From the NCBI RefSeq assembly GCF_041146795.1, contig NC_135174.1:22840878-22904877 (forward strand): a stretch of DNA of 64,000 nucleotides. The letters run 5' to 3'. Position 1 is the stretch's first letter. Each line of letters begins with the position of its first letter. This DNA is from Maylandia zebra (lineage: Eukaryota > Chordata > Actinopteri > Cichliformes > Cichlidae). Below, piece by piece: positions 1-13,500 of the stretch. Both the position numbers and the translations under genes were made by a program. The notes beneath the pieces are model-generated. The model was not told the origin of the DNA. It did no database searches and was given only the letters and a program-made list of their open reading frames with translations.

Positions 1-3000
1 CTCTCATGGAGCCCTTTCCTCGCACCATAATCTTGCAGCCGGTTTCCGCTTCCAGTTGCTTGGCCGTCAGTCCACGTGGGCCCAAGATCCTCCCAACAAA
101 GTTGAACTGCGCAAAAGAGCGAAACACACAGATATAAACAGAGCTGAAGGAAGAAATGATTTGATGCGCACTGCAAGCCAAAACTGTGTCTTTACTACGT
201 GCCAGTATTTGTACGAGCGAGTGTGCCTTTGAGGTTTGTGCATCTGCGATGTGTTTGTGTTACTAAGAGAGACAAAAATAGCTCATTATATGGGTGCTGG
301 CTGGTGCTCGTGGCATGACAGGATAGCGACATTCTCTTAACCTTATCTGTCACTAAGACTGAGTGATTAACTGGACAGCTGCCCCCCTGTGTGTGTTTGT
401 GTGTGTGTGTCTTTTTTTTCTGCCACTATTCCCTATTGCTCTGTCTTTATCCACTTGTCTGATAACAACTGTCCAGCTTCTTCCACCTTTTCTTCCCTCC
501 AGTTTAACCAGAAGTTAACTTGAGTAATGGCTGCAACATATTTCAACCTCTAAGGTCACCCTCGACTTTCACCTACACTCACACAAATCCAGGTTTGTGT
601 GCACACTCCTCTCTAAATTTAACCCTGATCTCAACCATTTTCCAATGTAGTCCTGCATGTGTCCTGTTAGTCTCTTGTCATGTGAGCGAGGACAGCCTGT
701 CATTGTATTTGGTAATTTGGCGAGCTGATGCGTGGAGAAAATCATGTGAGTCGTTCAATCTGGATCAGCATAACTCATATTGAAGTGCTTAGCTTAGCTG
801 TACTTGGCGTGAGCAGGGATGTGCTGGATGGTAAAGTCTCTTCGCTGCAGTGCACTTGTCTTTATATTTGGTGGAAAATCTTAATCCACTGTTTTGAGCT
901 CCTGTAAATATTTATGGTATAAACCTAAAGGTGAAAACAGCGTCACAGTGGGGAGATTTACATCACAATATTGGCTTTTGGAGTAAACAAACCGAGATAT
1001 TCCTGCAAATTATTCATTTATATGCCATTGGACCCACTGGCTATGGTTCATTATTGATCTATTTTAAGTTCAGATTACATCACTGGGTGTAGACAAAGAT
1101 GATCTCAGAATGAAATCAGCTTTTAGATGAAATCTAAATCAAAATGTCCCTGTGATCAGGAGCCACGCTGATTTTCTGGCATCCTTTCTGCACTAAGAAG
1201 AGATAAAGCGACAACAGTGAAAAGTAAACAGAAAGGTCAAAGGTCACTGATTTGCCCACTCACATCTGGGTACTCTTTGACAGGCACGAAGAGCTTCTCC
1301 TGCAGCTGAGCCACGGGACCGACAGCTTCGGGAAGTTCCTCCATGTCCCGTCCGTTGAACATGCCGCCGTTCAGCGTGTCGTTGTACATGTCTTTGCGTA
1401 CCCTGCCAATTTCTTTGGGGGGGGGGGGGGAAGAGAGAAAGGAGGAGGAACTATGAAAGTCTGTCCATGGAGGAGGGGGACAGCAAGTTTCACATTTCTT
1501 TCTTCTCTTCTGTCCGTTTCTTAGGACGATGACTCACCGTCGCCAGAATTAAAGGAAGCTCTGACAGACAAACAGGCAGGAGACAAGCATTCTGCACCAC
1601 AATGTAAAATCTGAATGCTTTGCAATAAGGTGTCCTCCATTTCTGACAGCCTCCTGTCTATTTCTTTCTGTGTGACACACACACACACACACAACTATAG
1701 ATCAGATCGCTGTGTAAATAATGCGAGTGAAAAACAGAAGTTACTGGGGGCCTTAGTGACCTACCAGTCAATGAGGGTCCTGTGCAGGGCAGTCGTTCAG
1801 AGGCAAATATGGAAAAGGTATCTTATAAAGCAATATGAGTAAGTATTAGTATTAATACTAGTATTAGCAAGAATTTTAATCTGTAATCGCTTTTTTCACT
1901 TATCAGCATTTTTTTTGTGTACGAATATCTTGTTTTGTCCAAATATCACTTGGATAAGTTACAATCAATGAATTTGGCTTTAAAATTAACTTTAAAAATA
2001 GATCCCGAATGATTTTCTGAAACGTTTCAGCTCGACGAAACATCAGAAGAGACTATAAAACATATTAGCATACGCAGTCACTGAAAAACCAGAACAGCTG
2101 ACTTAAGTGTAAAAATTAATTTCTTAAAAGGTCTAATCTGTGGCTGGGGTTTGCTACAGAAGCACCGTTATAAAACAGACTATGTTTGTCTGCCTGTGTG
2201 TTTGTTTAGTGCTGTCTCGATGACCAATGCTAGCCTCTGATGCCTTTGTAATGACACACTAGCACAATAATAACTGGTACTGGAGCAGACAAACACATAT
2301 GTGACACATACACACAGACCCCTGGTTTGAACTCACACACTGACAAACACACTTACACACACACACACACGGCAGAATAACTGCCTTGAGGCGCAAATAT
2401 CATCTGACCTAAGCACGCTGACAGGCACGTCTCCCTGCTCTGAGAGTGATAAGTCTGACCGTAATAACTACAGTAGGACGCTATAATTACAGCCACTGCC
2501 GCAGTGACACCGATGATCCCCTAATGACCAATTCTAACCTATTGGACACCAGAAGTGACTATTAAAGCAAGCACACAAACAAATCTGTGCAGACAAACAC
2601 GGCTTTTGTCACACTTGAGTTAAAAGTAGCTCGAGGAAAATGAGAAGTGAAAGAAGAACAAGAAAGTCCAAGGAGAAAAAGACAAAGCAGGGAGCTGCAG
2701 CAGGCCTTATCTTAACACTTCAGCCTGTCATAGGACTTTATATATAGACTGGGCAAGAGTGCAGCCTTGGAGGAGTCAAGTAGCCTGACAATGCCTTACA
2801 TAAACTTTTTTTTTCTGATATAGAGGCCTTACGTCTGAGCAGCTTGACCACATAACTCAAGCAGAAGACACAGGCAGCCTCAAAAATGGGAATGGCACAA
2901 TGTCTTTCATGCTAACCATGGGTGTCACATTATCGCCACTGAGGGATGAATACGCTCAGCTGTCAGTCCTTAACACGAACACAACCAGAGATGTTAACTC

Positions 3001-3419
3001 GACCTCTTTACTGAGCTGTAGAGGTCGTCTGATATGAGAACAACCTTGCTGCGTCACGAGACTTGTCACAGAGCGCAAAGTCGGGACCTCTGTGATCCTG
3101 ATGTGCAGCAACCGCAGCAAAAACAGGCCTTGATAGCTGGTGGCAACTAGAGACATTTGAGCTGTGTCTCTTTGCGATTCCTCTCTTTTATCTTGCATAT
3201 CAACAAGTACAACTAATCAGGTGCATTGATCCTCTGTGCAGAAAGCATGACTTCAGGGTGTGTAAGCAGCCAGATACAGATATCAAATATTTTGCACAGT
3301 GACAGAGTCTCGTTCCTGCTCAGGGATGGGCTCAAGCATTCACACAAGCCTGCGCATTAGGTCACTGGGAAAGACTAACAACTGTCTGTTTGTTCCCATC
3401 ACCAACTGCCCCTCTGTGA

Positions 3420-3471
<52 letters not shown>

Positions 3472-4013
3472 AAGAGAAAGGGAGAGAGAGAGAGCTTTGC
3501 TTCTCTCAACAAATTAAAATGTGACTTCATGCAACAAACACATCCCCTACATCCACAATTTGAAGCCAAGAATGTGGGTTTACACTCACAGCTCGGCAAA
3601 TGTTTTGATATCCAAACAGTCTTATTGGACTGTGAGCAGGATAATTTACCACTGTGTGATGTGGGTAACACTGCTGTTACGTTTCTGAGGAGCCACTGAG
3701 GAATTCCTTCAGTTAATGACTAATTCAATAAAGTCAGTCGATAACGGCCACGTTTTATGAACACTGACCACTAAACTGGACGAGAGACAGAGAGAGAAGA
3801 TGGCCTCATCCCCCCCTGTAGTGTGACAAGTGGCTACAGAGTTCAAAGCTTCAAACACATGCGGGGGTTACCTTCATCCAGCAGCCGCTCCAGATGCGTG
3901 AAGATGCCGCTGAAGTTGGGCAGGGAACTCATCACCTTTCGGTCGTTCATCAGCTGCATTAGATAGTCCGGGTTGGACTTGGGTCTCTCCTTCACCTCTG
4001 TCTCCCCAACCAT
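1..4013 (-). CDS. qki: Quaking family STAR/KH RNA-binding protein, 5' three coding exons (partial)
   Basis: Quaking proteins bind ACUAAY-type RNA elements and control splicing, export and stability of mRNAs in glia, muscle and vessels. Coding exons on the minus strand are 3872-4013, 1264-1412 and 106 down to 1, which runs off the window. They join in phase (142+149 nt = 97 codons, then phase 0). The protein starts [20 protein letters not shown] and carries the QUA1 dimerisation segment (about residues 10-80, with [18 protein letters not shown]). The start of the KH domain follows, with the GPRG (GxxG) loop and the [16 protein letters not shown] stretch. The ATG sits in a good context (purine at -3, G at +4). 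Exon 2 encodes [19 protein letters not shown] where human QKI, as I recall it, has a shorter different stretch, so this may be the extra teleost paralogue (qki2-like). The rest of KH, QUA2 and the alternative tails lie outside the window. The family is certain; the paralogue name is not. Confidence 0.93.
107..1263 (-). other. qki intron 2
   Basis: This intron separates the QUA1/linker exon from the first KH exon. The donor is GTGAGT at 1263-1258 and the acceptor GCGCAG at 112-107 on the minus strand. It holds short GT-rich patches (about 390-410) and otherwise unremarkable AT-rich sequence. I saw no coding potential or transposon. Confidence 0.7.
1413..3871 (-). other. qki intron 1
   Basis: This intron separates the start-codon exon from exon 2. 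The donor is GTAACC at 3871-3866 and the acceptor ends AAAG at 1413 on the minus strand. The acceptor's pyrimidine tract is a run of 14 C (window G at 1417-1430). Short CA/GT repeats lie near 1676-1692 and 2350-2370. No gene was seen on either strand. Confidence 0.7.
3420..3494. repeat. Compound (GT)n(GA)n microsatellite
   Basis: About 18 GT units run directly into a GA-rich purine stretch with AAAG interruptions. It lies in qki intron 1. Reading through it in any frame gives only VC/RE-type low-complexity peptides. Confidence 0.9.
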
Positions 4014-4640
4014 GGCTTTTGATTAAGCAATAAAGTGACCTAGCGAGCAGGGAAAACTTGATGAAGGGTTTATTTTCTTTTTTCTTATTTATTATTTTTT
4101 GAGGGGGAGAAACACACGCCCCGAAAAGCGATGCGAGGATCCCAGAGGACTCCGCCGAGCGCGACCCGCTGACCGCTTCTCCACCTACTGAGAAAATTCA
4201 ACTCTCAACTCCTGTAAAATCGACTGTCCCTCGGTTAATATCTCGTATGCGAGCCCTGTCTTCTTCCACACGGTTCCCCCTCTGCCCGACTCTCCAGAGT
4301 TTGAAAAAGTTCCTGTACGGGGAGAGAGTTCAGCTCGGTTTGACACTTTGCCCGACTCCGCGCACGTCTCCGGCGGTTACAAGTTTACCATCAACTAGTC
4401 TGATCCGCCGCGGCTCCTCTGCTTATGTCCGCCGGTGTGTGGGTATTCTGCAGCGGGGATCGGCTCACTATCATATGATTACAGTACAGCAGCGAGACGA
4501 GTGGGCTATCGGGAGCGTGCTGCGCGAAGCCGATATCTGTGAGATGGGCGGAGGAGGAGGAGGAGGCTCGTGCCCGTCCCCTCGGCAGCAGCAGCAGCCT
4601 GAGAAGCAGCACCCCTCTTTCTCCCTGACCCCCGCACACA
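4014..4640 (-). promoter_or_regulatory. qki 5' UTR and CpG-rich promoter region
   Basis: Immediately upstream of the qki ATG the base composition changes to GC- and CpG-rich (for example around 4130-4175 and 4355-4450), unlike the AT-rich flanks. It includes a (GGA)n stretch at about 4549-4567 and CAG repeats near 4585-4598. Position and composition suggest a CpG-island promoter with 5' UTR. I cannot place the transcription start or separate exon from promoter. Confidence 0.55.
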
Positions 4641-6307
4641 CACACACACACACTGAATAACAATAAAACAGCTCAGCATAGGTATGCACACCTGTTCTAC
4701 AACAGTTACTGTCCATCACTCGAATCATGAAGGGTGTACGCCCCCAGGATCTGAATGTTTTGAGGTTCATGCACTTTATTATTATTATTTTTTAACTTAA
4801 AGTCCTGCAGAGAGGACGATTGTACTTTTTCTTACCTTACTGGATTCGTTTTCTTTTGATTTCAGTAGATCTGTTCATTACAGTTTAGGTTTTCTTATAA
4901 ATATGTTCGATTTTTGGTTTAGTTTTCACGAGTTTTCAGTACTAATTTTCCTTTTCCTTCGTTATGTAATGGGTAGCACGGCTTATATTTTGTCAGGGGT
5001 AGCAGATGTGACGTTCAGAACTGAACGGTACACCAGTACAAACACAGACGGGGGGGTATACTCTCCCAGTATACCTCCCAGTCTCACTAAACACAGGCAC
5101 CAACACCTCCTCAAACTGGTTATGCTGACAAACATTTTCAGGAAAAGGCATTTATGGAAAATATTATATTTTTGATGGTACACAACAATAATCAATCACA
5201 ATAACTAATGACAACATAGAAATAAATAAAAAGTAAAACTGCCAAATAATAGCCAGTAAAAATACTAGAAAAAAAGTTGTGCATGATTTAATGTAATACT
5301 TAAAATCAAAACTTCAAAGATAGGTATTCTGAAAAATGACCTTTGTGACTGACAAATGATCAGACATGATATTACTGTGACTGAAGCAACTGAAAACAGC
5401 AGTATTCATCCTATACAGCAGGGAGTCCCAGCCTCTAAGATAAGCTTAAGGGGACATGAGATGATTAATGGAATACGAACTGCAAAAATCTAAGCTTTTA
5501 TCAACACTTTTATTCCTACATTTGATCCTTTAATCAGAGACGTTTAAAGGGAAACCTAAATGCTCCTAAATGTCTGAAACATTGCTTTCATAAGAAGTCG
5601 CAAGCCACACATGTTGGAAATCACTGGTTTACTCTGAGCTGTGTATTCTATACATGTATATAAAAAATAACCTTGAAGTGGGCTGAAGCTGTCAAATAAA
5701 AAAAGTGTTTCATATGCAGGTGTTAAATCAGTAATATAAGCACCTCACAGCTGTGCACAAGTACAGTACTTGAATAAATGAACGAAGAGCTTCCCAACAC
5801 TGCTGATTGCATTTATTAATGATTGATATGTTGATTGCTTTTAATGTCAGGAAATGGTCACTTGATCCAGCCACCTATAGAGAGAAAAGCAGCAAAAATT
5901 TCCTATTTGAAAGGAGATTTTGGCCAATAGATTCAAAATTGACAGATTTTCTCTTTTCAGATTACAGTTTTACACAGATTATATTTATCAGTTAAGAATA
6001 CACAGCCCTAAGATCTAAATTGAACATTGAGGTGCCTCTTAATTAGTATATGTATATATTCTAATTGCTTTTTGTTGGTAGTACTGTACTCATCCTCCAG
6101 TGGAAAACTCTCCTCTCCTCTCCTGTTCACTGCTTTGAAGACTTTTGTCACTGAAATAATAAGATGGTGTGAGTGCTGCATTTGTCCTTTGTGGGTGGTT
6201 ACGGCTGCTGCTGCTGCTCCAGCAGGAGAAATGTTACTGCTGAAGAAACAGATAGGTGCGAGGGTCTAAACTTAACTTGTTGTAAATCACACGCATGTTC
6301 GCGTCCA

Positions 6308-6353
<46 letters not shown>
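6308..6353. repeat. (CT)n(CA)n microsatellite
   Basis: A pure CT run passes directly into a pure CA run of about 14 units. Confidence 0.9.
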
Positions 6354-6356
<3 letters not shown>

Positions 6357-8322
6357 TGGCGACACAGTCTGTGTGCCCATGCATGCCTCAGCTTAAGCCT
6401 TTTGTCAGGCGGTGCTGGCCTCCCACCTGGTTTCTCTCCTCTCTCCAGTGTTATACACACAGTGTGTTTTTTCCTTGTAAGACCAAACTTATGATTGAGG
6501 CCGTGTGTGTACGTGTTTGTGTGTGTCCGAGCAGCAGGAATTGTAACGGTGCAGCAGTGCTGGTAATGGCTGGTCAGCTGGTATGGCGAGTATTCAGGGC
6601 GGGGGCAGTGCATTGTCCTCTCATAGCTCTAACAATGCCCCTCTGAACAGGCCACACATCTACCAGTCACGGGCCTCTCGCTCGCTCTCTCTCTCTCTGA
6701 CTTTCTCTCTCTGCTTTTCTTTCTGTCTGCCATATTTATTCAGGCCCATAGTGAAGTGTAAAGTGAGATGTGATAGCAGCTAGCGTCCCTGACCATTGAC
6801 AGAAGCGTCAAGGTCAACGGGCTAATATTAGAGCTCGTGTCACTCATTGCCTCTCTGCAACCACATCACACCTTGCATGTTCATTATCGCGTTAAATAAT
6901 TAATAAACACCTCGAATCTTGCATGTATTCATAAGTGCCACTCCTTTATGAATAATTAATGTTCAGCATCAGTTGTTAATGCACTGATTTTTAAACAAGT
7001 CTCATATATGAGAGACTGGGGGCTTGGTTAGTATTTTTTAAGTATTTACATAGCAAGAACTCCAACACTGCTGCATATTTTCTTATGTCTCACTGGGATG
7101 GAAGAATTTCAATCACCAATTAGAAATGACCATTTTTTTCTCATTTTATTTGTTTTTTAATAACTGATTCGATCTGTTTAGTGTGTCTCAGCTTTTACAG
7201 CAATAAGAGTTATTGTGTCATATCGTTGTATGCATGTTATATTTTACATTTTGAAAGAGCAGCTGCCTGGAATGAACTTTTTGAAAATGGTTTCTGATGT
7301 TTTACATGCAAACTATTTTATGAGGAAGGAAGTAAATAATAGGTTATTTACTTAACAATTTCAAAAAGTTGGTGTCATTTTTTAAACAGTTTTCTCTTTT
7401 CTAAGTCTAAATTATTTTTAAAGAAATTGTCAACAGATTAATTAAACGAAACTCAAGCAATATAGTTCCTCTTCATTCCACAATGAGAAGGCCACGCCTG
7501 CTGCATTATCACTGATGGAAAGACACCCTCTTGTGGGCTTCTAATGTAAATGAAATCATTCAGTTAAAGCTCTACAAAGCACCCAGTTTGCCACCGAAAA
7601 ATATGAAATTTGGAATCCAAATAAAATAAATCGAAAGAGGCAGATTATAAAAGTTAGCTGTACTTATGAGAACAGCTGTGGCAGCGTGATTGTTCTGTTA
7701 CAGATTACATTGTCACAGAACAGTCACACTGTCACTGCTGGACTTAATTAATTAAATAGATCAACATGACGGTCAGCATGATTTGGTCACAGCTGGTTAC
7801 CTGCAGTCACCAACAGAGAGCAGCAGAATACAGACGACGTATAGGATGCTCTTAGCAGATTAAAAGTTTAGAAGCTGCCTCTGTGGGAGGGAGTACTCAC
7901 TGTCTGAAGACAATACTCAACCTTGTTTGCATGGTCACATATTCTGCAGGTGTATTACCATTAAAAGGAGAAGATGCTTTTTTTAATGCAGTATGCAAAC
8001 AAATATGAGTGTGCCATTAGAAACATAAACACAGGGGTGGAAACAAAGTATCTACATCTAGTCAGCACAGTTCTTTACTTCCAATATCTCCAATTTTGGC
8101 CAATATGTTTTATTTCTTGTCCATTTAATAATTTAGCCACCCAATTACTTTTCACTTTGCATTTTAACAGACAAAACATATCTATTTCTAATAAAGTATG
8201 TATTTTTTAATAGATTAAATCATCCAAGAAATTAAAGAGCATAAAAATATCTCCACTACTAAAAACTGACAATGACAAGAATGATCCAATTATTCAGTAA
8301 TACAACACCTATATGGAGTCAT

Positions 8323-8422
8323 GTTCAATTCAATTCATATCGGGCCAAATCACAACATTCACAATCACAACCAACACTTCAAACCTCTTTATAATGTTGG
8401 GTGAAGACCTACAATAAAGCTG
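8323..8422 (+). repeat. Degraded dispersed teleost repeat
   Basis: The stretch begins TTCAATTCAATTCAT, continues with CCAAATCACAACA and ends with a GAAGACCTACAATAA-like string. I recall this order from a very common interspersed repeat of fish genomes. I cannot name its class. It is short and diverged. A repeat-library search would settle it. Confidence 0.45.
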
Positions 8423-9510
8423 TGTAATTATGACTTTTGAATGTAGTATTTTCACTTGCACCTGAGTACTTTCTCTGTGTTGCAATGCTATTTTTGGTTA
8501 GGTACTCAGCTAAATACTTGACACTATAGCTCTAGTGGAAATTAAGAACTTGCATTTAGATACTGAACTGCAATGCTATTTTTTGACTACTACATTTTAT
8601 AAAGCCCCAACATTAAAATGTCAGTGATTACCTGATGAATAATAAATGCTTTTATGTGATACTTCAAGAAGTTACTTTAATTTCACATATTTAAAAAAGA
8701 AGAAGAAAGAAATTCAATAAAGTGGTGCCTTATTTTTCTTTCATACCACCCTGATCTTCACTTTCCCTTGTTTGTCTCTATCTCTGTCTTTCGTGTCTCG
8801 AATCCTGCAGCAGGACATCACCTGCTCACCTGGTCGAGGGGTTCATGCTAATCTAAAGCCGATTAAGCTTCTTATCTACTCAGCGCTGGTTATGTGCTTT
8901 GGTCCAACAAAAATACAGCACAGAGTTGGCTTCTTTGCCGTTCCTGCTGACTCTTCACAGCACTCCCTCACATCTGCTCTAACAACACCACACTGGCTTT
9001 AATATCATGGCTCGTAATTCCTCATGGCTAAAGTTTTGAGAACATGTGGCTTTCGATTCAGATACACACGTTATTAGCGGATTTAGTTTCAACAGGATGG
9101 ATAAAGAGTACCTTACAGGTTATTATTTACCAATATATCAACCAAAGAGATCAAAGGATTTTCCGACTTGCGCCCTCTGAAGTCAAACCTCATTTTAGAG
9201 TAGGTTTAAGTCACAAAAAGTGCATAAAACCAAAGAAAAGAACAAGTGAGAGTAACATTTGTTGCATGTTTCTTGAGAATGCATCCCGTGCATAGCTCCT
9301 CCTCAAGCACACACACATACTGTACACACATGTCCTTACATTGGGCATGTGAAAAGTCATCCCATGGCCATGTGAAAGCAGTAATACCTTAATAGGCCTT
9401 ATCCTATTGGCTTAATAAGGAACCCAGTGGCACTCACAGCATGCCTCATGACTCAAGGTCGAGACAACACAACGCCATCATTGCACTGCTGTATGTCGTC
9501 TCTAATATCC

Positions 9511-9516
9511 TTTATT
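9511..9516 (-). terminator. Candidate prph2 polyadenylation signal
   Basis: TTTATT on the plus strand reads AATAAA on the minus strand, about 1 kb beyond the prph2 stop codon. This would give a 3' UTR of about 1 kb (9.5-10.5 kb). Other A-rich hexamers nearby are weaker. The choice is inferred, not proven. Confidence 0.35.
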
Positions 9517-10513
9517 CGCGTATACAGTCAGCATAATCTCTCCTCTACACAGTCACACAAAGCCAAGAAAATTATTTGGAAAAAAGAAAAACAACTTTAC
9601 ATTGATTCAAATAAAAGATTCAACTTAATTACATTCTTTTAAAAAAGTAATTTTTCATCTTTTCTACGTCATATACAAAGTTATATACTGTACATACACA
9701 TATGTCAATATACAGATACTGAATGCACTAGGGAAATATCAAAGAGGATCTGAGATTACAGTACAGGGGTCAGGAACCAAGATTTAGCTGCCAATTTCAG
9801 GCCACAGGTTTGGAGTCACCCCATGTTTCTGAACTTCCTGATTCCCATGCTCAGTCTTGATCCATGTGTTGCACTGTTCATGCATGACTGATTCATTTAA
9901 TTGAAAATTATACTCCATCTCAGCTGCTTATCCAGTGAACTGGAGTATAAATGGGGGCAAGTCAGAGGGGTTAATTTGTCTGCTTTGACTATAAAGTAGC
10001 CTAGACGGGTTAGCAAAAATAAAACATTGCAAAACCTGAGTTAAATATCTTCAATCTGCACCATTGGGTTCCATGAGAGGGGGGGATTGCATAGCAACCA
10101 CCATCCCCGCCAAACTACGTGACAGCAAAATAAAGGAGAAAATTACATGCTTTCAATACATATAACATTTACTTGATTTATAACTTTGCACTTTTTTTGG
10201 AGAAAAAAATGCACAAAGTGTCAGAAAGCAGAACTGTAAACCTAATTAAAAACATGCTGGTGCAAAAACAAACAAAAAAACAAAAAACCATGCTGGTGGT
10301 TGTTTTACTGGGGAAAACCAAAACTAAAAACCCATCCAGCTGCTATTTATCAAAGTATGAATATGCAATATGATCTTTTCACGTCCATTTCTAATGAGTT
10401 CATAACCAAATATATGAGTAGGCCTACAAAATAAATGCTGGTAGAAAAATCTCACATGTCTTTGATTTTCTCCTCAGGTGGGAGTGGGGTCAGTTTGTTC
10501 AGGTGGCGCTAGC

Positions 10514-13500
10514 TCAGCTCACTGTTTCAACCGCTGGCTCACCCTCCTCCACCTTGATGCCTTTGCCCATGGACTTCATTTTGTCCATGATGTCAGTGAA
10601 CGTCTCCTTCACTGTCTTCTCCAGGAGCCAGCCCTCGCTCTCGCTCTCTGGATCCTCCGGATTAGCAAGGTTACACAGGGAGCTGTGGACATACTGCATG
10701 CCCACAGTCACACTAGCCTGCAAGGAACAGGAACACAGATCTGATAAACTTAATGTGAAATGTAGCCATGCCACATGAAAGAAAACGTTTAAGAAGGGAA
10801 TTTATTATACACTTGTGCTACAATAATTTGATTGAAATTCCAGTTTAATCAGAAAGATAGAAAAATGATATTATATGAAGGAAGACATTGAATTGAAGTT
10901 AAACAAATGTTGTTTGCGGTTTAGAACATAATATTATCAAGACAATTAGCTAATTATCAGAGGATATCTAGACAAAAATCTGTATTCTCATCATTACTGG
11001 AAGTTTCAAATCAGAGCAAAGGAAAAGTATCACCATTGCTCAGCTCCAAATTAATGGGCCTGTTCTACTCATCTATAGTTCCATATTTTATTCTTGGACT
11101 ATACTTAAATAACATTGCTTGTTTCAGCTAAAAAAAATTTTTTATCTTCTACTGGGTCTTGGTGCTGCATGATGCATGATTTTCTCTGATTGGCTGCCCT
11201 GCCCAAGCAGAAGATTGGAGTAATAGGCGGTGTTCACAGACTGTGCTGTTTGTGTGGGATGCCCACATTTGAATATCCCCTCTTTAAGACATCACACAAA
11301 TCCAAAAGTATAAAAATGGAGCATTCAGTGCAGATGTGGGATGACCTCATTCTTATAATTCCGCTATGTAGTTGTCTTTAATTTAACAAACCAGGTATAA
11401 TAGGTCCACTGTAATGCATCAGTTGTACGTAGTGAATTTTAGCACTCATGGATGCTAAAAATCTGCTGCAGCATAACAATTCTGATTACTTAAGCTGAAA
11501 TGTAATTAATAATGCTCTTTCAGATAATTTAATAAATCCTTTAATTAAATTTTAAAGCAAAAATGGAAAATACCTGATGTTTTCCAGTGTAATAATATTA
11601 AATTCAGAACTCCAGTTTCACTAATAATTAAAAAAAATCTTCAGCTATTATTTTGAATATCTTCTAAATGCTTAGAAATGTTTGCATGGTTTTTATAAGT
11701 AGGACATGAAAAGATGATACAACTTTACATCTTTCAATAAATGTATCTGAGTCAGAAATTGTGTAATATACTGCAAATATGTTGTGTTAAGGCAAATATT
11801 CAAGCAAGGAAAATGAAATTAGGAGCTTTTTTAAATTCTTGAAGTAATCTATAGCCTATAGGGCTAACATCTCATTAGGACAGTTAAGATCCAGTTACTG
11901 TAAATGGAGACATCAGATCAGGAGATCAGACTCCTGGAAATAAGTATTTCCTTGTCACCTCTTGCAGATTAACCCATATGTGTCGGCACAGAGATGCTTG
12001 CGTAACTCCTCTTTTAAATCTAGGATTCCTCCGAGCGTGCATCTGATTAGCTGAAGCTGTGTTTTTACAACAAACAATTGTCTGCTGGATTTCTGGAGCA
12101 AAGATGTTATCTGTATGGCTCTATTTACTGTCTCCTCAAGGTGATGCAGGAACCCAAACAATTTATATCATCGCTGTGGTCACTGGCTTCAAGGATTCAC
12201 CTGTACATGTCTATTTGTTCTGCATAATCATAAGCAGATATTTTTGGCTTTACAAACAACCACAGATGTTGGCAGTGGAGGCCAAGGAGAAAGTAAAGAG
12301 AGGAAAGAGGACACACATGGCTGTTACAGGATTTAGGTAGAAAGTAGCAGGTGAGAAACCGCAGGTGAGCTAAATCGTGCCAAAGGTGGCACAGGGTATC
12401 TCGATAGTAGGGCAGGAGAAAATATATTTAGGTAAAGAGGATAGCGGTGTTTGGGAAGGAGATGCAGTAAGTGGGTATTACTGATAGCGTGGGCAGACTG
12501 TGGAAAGAAGGGAAGAAGCAGGGATGGAGGAAACTGATGGAAGAAATGCCAACTAGGTCAAGGCTTTGCATGTTTATTCACCTGACTTCCTACTAGCTGG
12601 ACATTAAAGACTTTCTCTCAATTTCAGTCATTTAACTGAAAATGATCTGAGGAAAAAATGCAGAACAATTTAAAAATGAATAAAATCTAGTCGGATACAG
12701 GTACAATATTTGTGACTTAAGAAGGCTGTTGTTACTTTTATCTGCTGACAAGGGAAGCTGCGGTCCTTAATGTGTGCAGGAATGTTATAAGTTGGTATCT
12801 ATTGTTTTAGGCCCACTATGCAACTGGAGCAAATGTGATGAGGTAACTCGAGAATTTCAGTAAAAAATAAACTGAGAACTGATTTTCCTTGAAGAAAAAA
12901 TCAACATATTTAGTTCCAATTGTTCTTCAAAGTGCCTCTTGCAAACTGAAATGTATTGCTAGGCCTGTTAGAGACTGTCTAACCTACTGCATGAAAGTGA
13001 ATTGGACTGAAGTCATAGGTTAAGGACAGAAGGGGAGGTTAACCAGTTGCCAGACTAACCAATTTGTCTTTGTTGATATAAAAAAAAATGGGAAGTACTG
13101 CTAGAAAACACTTAGACACATAAATATCTCTGATTTGTCAGATCGAATAGGCTGAATTATCTGTATTATTTTTCTGAACATAACAATTTTCCAGACTATT
13201 TCTCATTTCAAATGAGGCTTTTCCCTGTTCAGAATTCTTGGGATGTTAAGCCCATTGGGAATATGGGAAAACATTGTCTGGTGCCCATTTACCTATCAGT
13301 TGTTTCTATTGTAGGCTCCACCAACAGATTTCAAGGCTAGAGTAGTGCTCCAAAGAACTCTGTATTTCTGATTAAAATGACTAACACACCTGCCTGGCTT
13401 CAATTTAGCTATCAGCAAGGTTGTTGCTATTTCTAGATATTGATATGCCAAGACCAGCTGTTTGTATCTTCAAACAAGCCTTCCACCAGTGGACATGGAA

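Larger units (their letters stand above)
4641..9510. other. Intergenic region between qki and the prph2 3' end
   Basis: About 4.9 kb with no supportable gene. It is mainly AT-rich and contains a (CT)n(CA)n microsatellite at about 6308-6353, CT-rich patches near 6680-6720 and one old dispersed repeat near 8.3 kb. Open frames here are short and low-complexity. Confidence 0.6.
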
